Below are positions 19,108 through 29,836 of a stretch of DNA of 64,000 bases, in pieces. Every line of letters begins with the position of its first letter. The stretch's first letter is position 1. The stretch is from Diplodia intermedia (lineage: Eukaryota; Ascomycota; Dothideomycetes; Botryosphaeriales; Botryosphaeriaceae), in the NCBI GenBank assembly GCA_021495925.1, contig JAKEKT010000008.1, forward strand, positions 496,001-560,000. The letters are read 5' to 3'. A program made the translations under genes and the position numbers. The notes under the pieces are model-generated. The model saw nothing but the letters and a program-made list of their open reading frames with translations, was not told the origin of the DNA and did not search any database.

Positions 19108-20744
19108 TCAAGCCCGGATCTGCACATCGCCCACGGTTGTCCTGCCCAACCCTTCCTTCGCATAGAAATCCATTGGGTACACGTCCTCGCCAACATCTTC
19201 CTGCCCAGCTTTCTCCATCCACTTTCCTTCTCGGACGCCCAGCGCCACCAAAGCCTCGTATGGGCTCAACAGCGGCCGGGGAAAGGCGTATCCCCAGTCG
19301 ATGCTCAATCTCGGGCAGGCAATCTGGACCCACGCCTCCACCCCACCATCCTCCACATTTGCGCCGTCCTGATCGACACCCGCTTTTTTCCTATCCTCTT
19401 TACTGGCACTCATGAGCTGTAGTTTGCCCGGGAAGATCTCGCTCAGCAGGATCTTCATGCATGGGATACCCTTTTGTTTGAGGTGCTTCTCAATCAGGGT
19501 GAGCGTGTGTGGGTTACCCTGGCGACCCAGGGCACCGAGAATCAGTCCCCATTTGCGAGCCTTTCGTGCGGACTGAATAGCTGACGCGCGGAGGGAGTAC
19601 ATCTCAGTGTGCGCATAGGTCTCGTGGGTCAGGCGACGGCTATAGGGATCATAACGATAGGAAGGTAGGTGAGGGTTGTGAATTTGTGCAGACTCAAGGT
19701 GAAAACGGCCATCTCCAAGGTATAGCAAGCAATCAGCTTCGATGGGACCATCCTTGGAGGCTTTTGCGGTGGCTGAGGCTACCAGAGATTCGGCCCTTTG
19801 CTTAGGAGTAGAGAAGCGCGGAGATGTACAGCCCAGGATCTCGCCTTTGGACAGCGGCATGATCTGGGGCACGATGATGTTGTAGCCCTCTCGCCGCAGC
19901 TGCGGCGCAATGCCGTGGATGGTGGCGTTGAATTGAATCGTTCCTACCATAGCAATGGTCTGTCCTGGCTTGAAGTTCCGGACAATTGTGTCGCAGAGGT
20001 GCTGCGTATCGATTCCAATACTGACGAAAACGTATAGTGTTGCAATCTTGGTGACTGCAACGGGTATCAAACAACTATGTGCGTAGTGCACCAACAGGTC
20101 GCAGCCCAAAGCTCGGGCAGTAAAATCGTCGATGCAGCAAGCGCCGTAGGTCACGTCTCCCATTATAGTTGTGGTTATTCCGGGGCAGAATTGAGTGAGA
20201 ATATCGGATATTGTTGTCGCGAAGAGCAAAAGACCCTCGGGGAGTTGGAGTGCTACGGACTTGTGGCCATTCTGGCGAATGCGATGAATGGTCTTATGGA
20301 TTTCGAAGTTGTAGTTTGAGGGAAGCAGCGAAATGGCAGCGTTGATGTCTGGATCCTCCAAGATATCGGCAGGGATGTTGTTCAGGGCGCGCGCTGTTCT
20401 CCGGGGTCGTGCTACTGTAAGACGACTGTTAGCACTTGACCGTACTGAAGCTGCAGGTTGCTAAACCCCGCTTTAGAGCTCTCCATGCGCGACTAAGCAC
20501 GCTCCCTCGAGACGTGAAAGCCTGCCGAGACCCAAGCAATCCTTTCTAAGTCCGTACCTTGTATTGCGCCGCTGTCCTCGATATTGGCGTTTGGGTCGGC
20601 CTTCGCCTTTGCGGCAGCAGCGCTCTCTGCTGCCCTGCGGCCGACAAATCTCTTCTTCGGCTGCTTAGGAGCAATGCTGGGCTCGCCGTTCAGTTCCTCC
20701 GTAGGGGTGGGCCCTAAATTCGTGGCAGCGCGGTCTTCTTCCAT
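19108..20744 (-). CDS. DPH1: diphthamide biosynthesis protein 1 (3-amino-3-carboxypropyl transferase subunit)
   Basis: With Dph2, catalyses the first step of diphthamide formation on elongation factor 2: a [4Fe-4S] enzyme that transfers the 3-amino-3-carboxypropyl group of SAM to a histidine. Exons on the minus strand are 20744-20558 and 20414-19108 (497 aa). The intron is 143 nt (donor GTACGG), longer than its neighbours. The join restores GAIQVARPRRT and the family block LPSNYNFEIHKTI. The three cluster-ligand cysteines fall in TYGACCIDD (about 155-156), HYAHSCLIP (177) and QIACPRLSIDWG (429). The C-terminal YPMDFYAKEGLGRTT is a strong family signature. It is divergent from HMG-CoA lyase. 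Confidence 0.94.
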
Positions 20745-21104
20745 ATCGATGGCGGGGTCGTGAATTTTTCGGCGGCGGCGAGGCGAAGGGCGTAGGGTGC
20801 AAATTCACCCAGAAAGTATATCGCAGGGCAGACGGGGGGAGGTAAGAGTGTCCACAAGTGATTTGAGAAAGACGGTCGGGCCAGAGCAGGAGCCGGTGGC
20901 CGTGATTGTTGCGGGTTCAGTATTTTATTCGGGAGTCCGGGCGATCAGGCGGCGGAAAGCGAGTCAAAGCGACGGCGATTACCCAGTTTCAGCCTTATCG
21001 GCTTAGGCCCGGCTGAACGTTACCCCACACGATGTCATTCCACTACTCCCTGGCCGGAGCTCTAAACAGCTTCTGTCCCACTTCCAGACCTTATTCCTTT
21101 CACA
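20745..21104. promoter_or_regulatory. divergent promoter region, DPH1 / HMG-CoA lyase
   Basis: 360 bp separating two housekeeping genes. No TATA box stands out and no gene is seen. Confidence 0.4.
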
Positions 21105-22302
21105 ATGTCGTTCATCGCGCGGAGAACTTGCCGGGGACTTGCTCGTCCCACGTTCCCCGTCCTTACCTGCCGTGGTCTCTCCACACCAGTAGCAGATCAC
21201 GTCCGTCTCGTCGAGGTCGGCCCGCGTGACGGCCTCCAGAATGAGAAGAAGAGCATTCCCGTCAACACCAAGATAGATTTCGTCAACCGCCTGGCAACAA
21301 CCGGTTTAAGTGTGATAGAGGCCGGCAGCTTTGTGAGTCCGAAATGGACGCCCCAAGTAAGCCATACCTCTCCTACCAGCTTCCCCGCTCGCCGGCTAAC
21401 CACCATCCGCGCAGATGGCCAATTCTTCCGAGATTCTCGAACACGTCCTTAAAACTCCTCCCAAATCAACCGAGCCGATAGTCTACCAGTTTCTTATGCC
21501 CAATGAAAAAGGCTTGGACAACTTCCTCAACGTCTACAGCGCCCACGCCGCGGCAAACACAGACAATGGCCCCGCACTGAACACCTCCTCACAAGACCCC
21601 AACGCCATGCCCTCCGCGCCCTCGGGCGCCGCCGCCACATCCAAAACCCCAGAGATCGAAGTCTCCATCTTCACCGCCGCGACCGAGACATTCGCGCGCA
21701 AGAACACCAACTGCAGCGTCGCCGAGTCCCTGCAGCGCTTCGAGCCGCTGGTGGCGCGAGCGCGCGGGCGCAACCTCCGCGTGCGCGCCTACATCTCGGT
21801 GGCGCTGGGCTGCCCGTACGAGGGGCCGGACGTGGACCCGCACGCGGTGGCGGAGCTGGCCGTGTCGCTGCTGGAGATGGGCGCCGACGTCATCTCCGTC
21901 GCCGACACGACGGGCATGGGCACCGCGCCGCGCACGCGCGAGCTGCTGCGCACCCTCGCCGCCGCCGGCGTCGACCGCCAGGACCTCGCCCTGCACTTCC
22001 ACGACACCTACGGCCAGGCCCTGGTCAACGCCCTCGTCGGCCTCGAGCACGGCGTGCGCGAGTTCGACGCCGCCGTCGCCGGCCTCGGCGGCTGCCCGTA
22101 CAGCCCCGGCGCCACCGGCAACGTCGCGACCGAGGATCTCGTCCACCTGTTTGAGAGCTTGGGCCTGAAGACGGGCGTCGACATTGAGAAGCTGTCGGAG
22201 GTGGGCAAGTGGATTTCAGGGGAGATTGGGAGGCCGAACGAGAGCAGGGCAGGCAAGGCGACCCTGTCGAGGATCGCTAGGGAGAAAGGGGAAGGGCGTT
22301 GA
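21105..22302 (+). CDS. HMGCL: hydroxymethylglutaryl-CoA lyase, mitochondrial
   Basis: Cleaves HMG-CoA to acetoacetate and acetyl-CoA in mitochondria, the last step of leucine degradation. Exons are 21105-21356 and 21415-22302 (379 aa), with an intron of 58 nt. The N-terminus (SFIARRTCRGLARP) is Arg/Ser-rich without acids, a plausible mitochondrial presequence. The TIM-barrel motifs are present: VGPRDGLQNE (R41, D42), LHFHDTYGQALVN metal-binding histidines, and GLGGCPYSPGATGN with the catalytic Cys (C311). An Ala/Pro/Ser-rich insert after NVYSAHAA (about residues 120-150) is longer than in animal enzymes. The second half has unusually high GC at third positions, which creates long antisense open frames. 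Confidence 0.94.
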
Positions 22303-22799
22303 TGGAAGCAAATGTCTCTCCTAAAGGGGTGGGGGTGGAGTTACTTGGGCGGGAGATTGAAGATCTATATTGATTTAGCACAGCATACATTGCGTGGCGA
22401 AAAGCCTTGAAGTTTACAAGTCATTATCGTTTCATGAAATTGGTCTTGGGAAGAATGTGCGGGCCACACAGTCCTGAGGGTATTCGGATACATGTCCAAG
22501 TGAATTTGCCATCTACCCAGCCGCCTGCCTCGAGACGAATTACCACCAAAGCAATGGTATCTTTTCCCCTACTCCGTGCTTGAGAAACCAATGCAAAACA
22601 AACACGGGCAAGAAGCCCGCTTGTCGTAAGCTCTCCTGGGAAGTGCCCAAAGAACATGAGTGCGCATCTACGCATGAGTCCAACAATAAAATCGCTACCG
22701 TACAACACGTGCCGTATCGAGCCGATCGTACAATGACAGAAAGAAAAAGTGGTTTTTCTTCTTCGACAAAAATCCTACATCCAAACCTATTCCATATTT
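22303..22799. other. convergent intergenic region
   Basis: About 500 bp between the stops of HMG-CoA lyase and the TMEM115-like gene. No gene is seen. Confidence 0.4.
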
Positions 22800-23957
22800 T
22801 TAAGCTGCCGCAACCTTCGCCGGAGGCTCGTCATGCCGCTCGGGCTCGTAGGTCGTCTCGCCCAATATCGACGGACCGGACGGCGCTGCAGGTACGGTCG
22901 GCTGCTGCGGCTTGCTCGCGGCGGCTTGTAACCTTTGGTCCAGTACCTTCAGCGCCAGCGCCCTTCTCCGCTCGGCTTCTTCTCTGCGGCCACCCCTCGC
23001 TCCTCTGCCGGGGTTCATGAGGCTCGGCAGGCCGCCCTCCGCGCGCGCCGTTGCCTGCTCGTTGCCGGCGTCGATGTCCTCGTGCGAGAAGGGCGTGCAG
23101 ACCCTAACCGCCACCAATGCATTGTAGGCTTGGTCCGCGAACAGGCCGACCGGGGTCTGCAGCGGCTCGGGGAAGAAATGTGCGAAGGAAAAGGTATCAG
23201 ACGCGTCACCGCGGACGAACGAGTCCTCGCCGGTAGTGGCGGAGATGACCGAGGGGGACATGCGGTAGAAGCGCAGGTAGATCCACGCGGTGAAGAAGCC
23301 GTACCACGAGAGGAAAGTGGCAGTCTCAGTGCCGAAGAGGAGGCCGGAGAGCGTGTTGGCGATAAGGAAGATGATAGGGAAATGCTTGACGCGCATGCGA
23401 ATCGTCCCTCTGGCGATGGAGACAGTGTGCTCCGGGACAAGCTGCTTCAAGGAGACGAGGAAGCCGGCTTGGATCGCGATGCCGCCGGAGATGGTCGCCG
23501 ACCTGTGGGGGAATTAGCCGGTTGCATGTAGTCTGGATGGACTGTGGACAGAGACATACAAAGCTTCGTCGTTCTTGGAGATGGCATAGCCAATGATGTA
23601 AAGTAGATAAGTCAATATGTTGGGTATCATGGAAACAAAGAGAATGAATTTGGCAAATTCAGCGGAGCTCCAGGCGCGCTCTAGGTAGCGGCCGCCGTAG
23701 AAGATGGTCAACCCGGTAATCAGCAGACCGAAGACGTTCTCCTCCACGAGCGTTGCGACCAGAAACACCCATGGGTAAACAATAGCGGTGGCAGGAATGA
23801 TGGCCAGATAAGGCGCGCCGTCCCCAGCGCTCACGAGCGGCTTGCCCACACCCTGCACCCAGTCGCTATAGCCCGGCCGCAGGATCCAATTGAGCAGGGT
23901 AAATATGAAGAGGCAGACCAGCAGGCCACGCGTCAGGGGCGGGACGTTGATGCGCAT
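22800..23957 (-). CDS. TMEM115-like (DUF1751) rhomboid-related integral membrane protein
   Basis: Member of the eukaryotic DUF1751/TMEM115 family, rhomboid-fold pseudoproteases of the Golgi implicated in retrograde transport and glycosylation. Exons on the minus strand are 23957-23560 and 23502-22800 (366 aa), with an intron of 57 nt (donor GTATGT). Several hydrophobic helices fill the first ~220 residues (GLLVCLFIFTLLNWIL; YPWVFLVATLVEENVFGLLITGLTIFYGG; FILFVSMIPNILTYLLYIIGY; FPIIFLIANTLSGLLFG). WYGFFTAWIYLRFYR follows, then a disordered cytosolic tail with GRGARGGRREEAERRRALALKVLDQRL. I see no catalytic Ser/His dyad, as expected for the family. The start at 23957 precedes the first helix; the open frame upstream is proline-rich shadow. 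Confidence 0.85.
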
Positions 23958-24440
23958 GGCGGAGGCTCTGGAGACTGCGGCAGGGACACGGGGAGCTTGG
24001 GGCGCTGCAGCTTCTGGGAGGTCCCTGGATTGCGGGGTGGCGAGGAGAGGCGGCGCGGGAGGCGGACACGTGCAGCGGCTTGTTGGGGGAGCGGTCGGCA
24101 GAGTCGGCGCCTCGACGGGCGCGCGCAGAGGGAGCGGAGCGTGGTGGTGGTGGAGTCGTCGGCCGGGAGGCGGGATTGTTTGGCTGGTCCCTTGTGAGAC
24201 GTGGTTTCGGCGCACCACAGGGCCCTCTTGCACAGACGGCTCGCGCCGATCATCCACCCCAGGGCAGCCGGAGCCTGCGCGCCAAGCAAAGCAGCAACGG
24301 GCCCATCCAGCGCCGCACCCAGGCCGCGAGCCTCTCTCCACTCCACACCGAGACCCATTTCCAGATAGGTCGCTACACACCCCCCAAGTTCCAGGAACCC
24401 ACCCCCGGGAGCCCGCTGCGCGCGCGCGACATCATGCGCC
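23958..24440. promoter_or_regulatory. divergent promoter region, TMEM115-like / TBL1-like
   Basis: About 480 bp of very GC-rich sequence between two divergent genes. The overlapping open frames on both strands are not supported by any protein family. Confidence 0.45.
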
Positions 24441-26505
24441 ATGACCGAGCACCTCTCCTCCAACGTCGTCAACTACCTGGTCTGGAGGTATCTGCAAGAG
24501 GCTGGTACGTCACCGTCCCGGATGCACGCGTTTTCTCCCCAAACACAAGCCCCCGCCGGACCATGTTGTGTCTGGATGCACCTCTGCCTGCGCACCCTGC
24601 TCGCGCGTCGAAGCCGAGTTCGGCTGCTGCGCCGCCACCGCGCGCCGACCCTCCGCGTCCGTGAAAGGCCTTCACCACCCGCCCGTTCTAATTTTCAAAA
24701 GGATACGCCAAAGCAGCGCTGGCGCTGGCGCATGATTGGAACGATGAGCCCGAGACGCTGCCCTTCGCCGACAAGGTCCAGACGCACACTCTGCTGCGCA
24801 TGCTCCAGGACGGCCTGTGGCTAGATGACATGCGCGCCGCCGCCTCCAATGTGTGTGCTCGCCGCTCTCCTATCGAGAATGCATCGTGCTAAGATGAACA
24901 GGGTACCGAGGAACGTCGCTACCAGTTTGGCCGCGACCACGGCCGTCCGTTTGCCCGGTATAATGGCGATGCGCGCCGCCGAAAAACCCTGTCGAGCCGC
25001 CGCGTGCGCAAAGAAGACGTCAATGGGACGGGGGCTGATGGAGAACCCCCCGCGCGAAAGAAGAAGAAAGGCAGTAATGAGGTGCAGGCTCGGTTGAATG
25101 GCGACATGGAGATAGAGACTAACGGGGCTCCCGCCGAGTCGGAGGCCATCGTTTCGGATGCTGATTCAGTCATCGAGGAAGAAGTGGCGCCCTTGGTCAC
25201 CACCTTGAGCCTCGGAGAAAGCAGCGTGCTGCAAACGGAGAAGATGATCGATCTGGGGCCTCAAACCACTTTCCTACGGATTAACGAGCCAGGCGCCACC
25301 GTGGTGCACACCGAATGGAGCCCCACAGAGCCGCAGCTCCTCCTGACTGCCGGTGAATCGTTGTTACGCATCTATCACATCCCGAATTCATCGCAAACGC
25401 AGCAAGACGCCCCGGCAGAACCAGTATCACGAGACCTAGACATTGGTCTGAATCGCCCAACCGTTACCGCTGTGGCCTGGACCTTGCCTGGCGAAGCACT
25501 CATTGGCACGCTGGAAGATATGACTGCTGATAGCGGCGAGAAGATGACTAAGGGCAAGCTCTATCACCTGAGTGAAGGTGGGCTGCAGACTCGCTTGGTC
25601 ACTGCCGTGCTTGGCAGCGTGTTCGCTCTGCGCTACAATGCGCCAGCGAACCTCTTGCTCAGCGTCTGCAGCACAGATGTCAACTCGCGCATCTGCCTGT
25701 GGAGGGAGATAAAGCAGGAGCCCCTCTACAGCGCACAGACGGATCATCCCGTGTTCGCCGCCGAGTGGATGAGCGACTCGACGTTTGTCGTGGCCGGCTA
25801 TGGAATTCTCGAAGTCTACGAAATCACTGCTGAAAATAAGCTGGTAGTCCAAAAAGCCTTCACAACAAGCACGCGATGGGAAAACCTTCGCTACGATCCC
25901 GTCTGCAACATCATAGCCTGTAGCAGTGCCTCGGACGAATCCCATCCACGACTCGGACTCATTCTTCCTGGGGACACGGAAATACGCACGCACGAGTTCG
26001 CATCTGGAGAAGACATCACCGGCCTTGAGTTTCAACCAATTACAAACCCATCCTCGCATGGCACCGAATCGCCTCGTTTGCTTGCAACGTCCTCGGATTC
26101 CGGCTTCTGGACGGTTCAATTTTGGAATGCGAAGAAGCCATTTGAGAACGTGCAAAGGTTCTCAAGCGGCTCTGTGATCGAGATTGCTTTCTCACCAGAT
26201 GGCTATCTGTTAGCCGCCGCTGGGACTGACACGATAACCTTCTGGGATCCAGAAGCCGGAATCTCAAAAGCCAAGTGGAAACCGGTGGACAACGACGATC
26301 AGAAGTGGGACACCACCTTGCCAGACGCACGAGATACGGAGCTGGACCATCTGTTGAGATGGGATGCAGACGGCAAGAAGCTGGCGTACAAGTTGGGGAA
26401 CCAGGTAAGTCTGCGCGGGTGCGGGCACTTGGCGATGCTAACGGCGGCGAACAGGTTGCGATTATCAATTTCTGGTCGATGAATTCAACGACGCAGAAAG
26501 TGTAA
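24441..26505 (+). CDS. LisH-WD40 protein, TBL1/Sif2-like corepressor subunit
   Basis: Resembles TBL1/TBL1XR1 and yeast Sif2, WD40 subunits of histone-deacetylase (Set3C/NCoR-type) complexes in the nucleus. Exons are 24441-24504, 24702-24850, 24902-26404 and 26455-26505 (588 aa); introns are 197, 51 and 50 nt. The join of exons 1-2 restores a LisH motif at about residues 8-35 (VVNYLVWRYLQEAGYAKAALAL). A charged NLS-like region follows (RRRKTLSSRR, RKKKKG). The C-terminal WD40 propeller has degenerate repeats: HTEWSPTEPQLLLTAGE; FAAEWMSDSTFVVAGYG; IEIAFSPDGYLLAAAGTDTITFWD; LLRWDADGKKLAY...VAIINFWS. The first intron is unusually long for this window. Confidence 0.85.
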
Positions 26506-27615
26506 TAATACCACGAGAGCAATTATGCATTCAAGATTCACCATGAGAGACATTTTGGGGCGCACTGTTTTGGCGGCGTTTCTTTGCGTGCGACGGGATT
26601 GGCAAAGGGGCAAACGTTCATGAATTTCTTGGGTGGACAGAAGGGTGGACAAGAAACGGAGTGGGGAGTTGATCTGGTAAGAAAACATGTACACCCGTTG
26701 CTCTGGATCAGTCAACGGAGGCTTGAGACCAATGCATTAATTCCGAGCCCCACGACCCTGGTTCCGTCAGCTGGTGCCGGCACGACAGGACGGGACGTGC
26801 ACCTGCGACGGTGGAGCCGGTGAAGAAGGTGGAAGGGTCGGACCTGTGCTCCAATGACGGCCGCCTGGTGCCTCTCCCCTCCTGCAAACAGTTACCTCGG
26901 ATTCGTGTACAGCAGACCACACTCAGCCAATTGGGAGCCGGGCGAGATGCGCCTGACGTCGGCGGCGAGTCATTGGCGCGCCTGGAATTGGAGCCGCTGC
27001 AGCACCGGCCAGCACGTCCGAAGCCCTGTCGGCAACCCTCCGAGTTCCACGGCCGCTTTCCCCTTTGCTGCTCGGCGTCCCTCTGGTCACAACTTTTAAA
27101 AGCCAGCCTACTGCAGGAGCGATGCTTCCGCCGGGACATCGAGACTACGACCGTTTCGGCAATTTCATGGCAGCAATGCCGAGCACAGAGCAACCCCACA
27201 ACGCCTCTTTGTGGGGAAGAAGCTTGATGAGGGGCACAACGCTTGTATACCGCTTCTCCTGAAGTGTGGAGCAGTGGCATTACACATGCCCGGCAAACCT
27301 TGCCATTCCTTACGCTGCGAGTTTTTGGTTCTCTTACTGGTTGGCCTCTACCCCTCATCCGGCGATGGACTAGGATGAGGCTCGGACAGCGGGACACTGC
27401 CGGGGGTTCCTACCGGTGTCCCTGTGCGGCTTATCGATGCGGGTCGATGGTGTGCGGGATTTGGCCGCCCTTGTGCTTCTCTTTTTTGTGTTGGTGTGCC
27501 CCTCTTTCTACAGCTCTCCAGGCGGGATTCGTGTTACATATCACCCTCGTCCAGTCTCTCTCTTTCACCGACCGCCATTGATCTGCTTTTCCTGACTGTG
27601 CCCTACTTGAGCGCC
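26506..27615. other. intergenic, about 1.1 kb
   Basis: Between the TBL1-like gene and the monooxygenase, same strand. It probably holds the 3' UTR and a long promoter. Open frames at 26708-27397 (-) and 26811-27227 (+) overlap antisense and look random. No TATA box is evident. Confidence 0.4.
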
Positions 27616-29626
27616 ATGTCTGCTGTGCCCTCTCTCCCCGAATCGCTCACGGTGAGGAACGACGCTCCACATGAAGACGTCCTTCGCCGCATCGACTCGG
27701 CCAACCACGCCACCAACGGCCTGAACGGCCATGCTAGCAAACCCACGGCGAGTGCTCACGCCGAACCGTCGTCGGCTGCCTTCACTCTCCGGCAAGCACC
27801 CGTCGAGAATTTCCGCCCGTTGCGCGTCATCGTGGTGGGGGCGGGGTACTCGGGCGTGTATCTGGGAATCCGCCTGCCGGAGCGGCTGCGCAACGTGCAA
27901 CTGCGCATCTACGAGAAGAACGACGGGATAGGTGGCACGTGGTGGGAGAACCGCTACCCCGGCTGCGCGTGCGACATCCCGTCGCACTCGTACCAGTACT
28001 CGTTCGAGCCGAACAAGGACTGGTCCAGCCTGTACGCGCCCGCCGCGGAGATCCAGGCGTACATCGAGCGCACGGCGCGCAAGTACGGCGCAGATCGCTT
28101 CATTCGGTTGGGCCATGAGGTCAAGGAGTGCAGGTTTGATCCGAGGGCGGGTGTGTGGACGGTCAGGGTTGAGGAGGTGGGGACCGGAAGGGTGTTTGAG
28201 GACGAGGCAGAGGTGTTGGTCAGTGCGAGGGGAAACTTGAATACAGTGGCGTGGCCGAATATCGACGGCTTGAACAGCTTCGAGGGAGAGGTCATGCATT
28301 CTGCGAGATGGAACGAACAGTGAGCAGGGCTGAGTCGAGTAGAACGCGGCTTGCTGACAGACGACCAGGTACGACTTCACGAACAAGCGCGTAGGCGTCA
28401 TTGGAGCCGGAAGCAGCGCCATCCAGATAATACCCAGGCTGCAGAATCTCCCTGGAACGCAGCTTTCGTGCTTCATTCGTAGCAAAACGTGGATATCCCC
28501 TCCCTTTGGTCAAGAGATGTGGGACAAGCTAGGACTCACCGGCTTCACAAGTACAGTAGCCCCCCCTCCTTGCATTTGCTGCGACTTACGATTCTGCTTT
28601 CCAGTTCCCGACGACCTGAAAGCCAAGTTCAAGTCGGATCCAGAGCACTACCACAAGTTCCGGCTCGCCGTCGAAGAAGACGCCAACTCCATCCACGCCG
28701 TGACCATCCGCGGCACGCCCATGAACGTCGGCGCCAAGAAGGCTTTCGAAGACCACATGCGCCAGCGCCTCGCCGCCAAGCCCGAGATCTTCGACGCCCT
28801 GCTCCCTTCCTTCTCCCCTGGCTGCCGCCGCCTCACGCCCGGCCCGGGCTTCCTCGAAGCCTTGACCGAGCCCAACGTCTCCTTCATCACCGACCCCATC
28901 ACGGGCATCGAGCCGCGCGGGGTCCGCACCAAGGACGGAAAACTCCACGGCATCGACGCCCTCGTCTGCGCCACCGGCTTCCACGTCTCGGCGCCGCCGC
29001 CATTTCCCGTCATCGTGGACGACACCACGAAGCAGACGACGAGGACGCTGCGCGACCACTGGCGGCGCCGGGCGACGTCGTACCTCAGCCTGGCGACGGA
29101 CGGCTTCCCGAACCTGTTCATGATGCTGGGGCCCAACAGCGCGATCGGGTCGGGCAGCCTGACGATGATGATCGAGAGCACGGGCGACTACGTCGTCCGG
29201 TGCGTGCGCAAGCTGCAGCGCGACAACGTGCGCAGCATGGCCCCCGACCCGCGCCGCGTGCGCGACTTCACGCAGTACGTCGACGCCTACTTCGCCGGCA
29301 CCGTCTTCGCCGAGGAGTGCCGGAGCTGGTATCGGACCAACGACGGTGACGGCGACGAAGGGCGCATCACCGGCCTGTGGCCCGGCAGCACGAATCACTG
29401 CATCGAGGCGCTGCGGAGCCCGCGGTGGGAGGACTTCGTGTACGAGTACGTCGGGGAGGACGGCGAGGAGGGCAATCGGATGGCGTGGCTGGGCGACGGG
29501 TGGAGCCAGAAGCAGCGGGATGGCGAGGACTTGGCGTTTTACCTGTACCCGGAGTTCTTGGACCAGCCGGTGCCCGGGAGGCCGGAGGAGAAGGAGTTGT
29601 ACAAGGTACGGCCGTTCTCGTACTGA
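27616..29626 (+). CDS. FAD-dependent Baeyer-Villiger-type monooxygenase
   Basis: Flavin monooxygenase of the class that inserts oxygen next to ketones, common in fungal secondary metabolism and xenobiotic breakdown. Exons are 27616-28319, 28369-28550 and 28605-29626 (635 aa), with introns of 49 and 54 nt. A disordered N-terminus of about 60 residues precedes the FAD Rossmann motif VVGAGYSG (74-81). Then come GGTWWENRYPGCACDIPSHSYQYSF, the BVMO fingerprint FEGEVMHSARW (222-232, matching FxGxxxHxxxW), and the second Rossmann loop VGVIGAGSSAIQ for NADPH. A C-terminal CATGFH and LMMLGPNSAIGSGS support the family. There is no signal peptide. The natural substrate is unknown; no polyketide or terpene synthase is adjacent. 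Confidence 0.92.
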
Positions 29627-29836
29627 GGGCGGGTTTGCTTGGGAGGTGGTGTAGATGATGGCACGAGGACGGTGAGTCGAGTATACCACACGGCACTTGT
29701 TTTTTTTTTTCTTTGCCCGAGCGTTTTGGTAGAACCAGAGATCAGAGATCAGATTGTGCTACAGAATTTCCCCCCCTGACATCGCATTCAGATATGACAA
29801 TGGATTCACGTTGAACTCGGCCGATGCTTTTCCCCC

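Noticed and set aside
28586..29689. 367-codon antisense frame over the monooxygenase
   Set aside because: Shadow of GC-biased codons; Arg/Val/Gly-rich with no family features.
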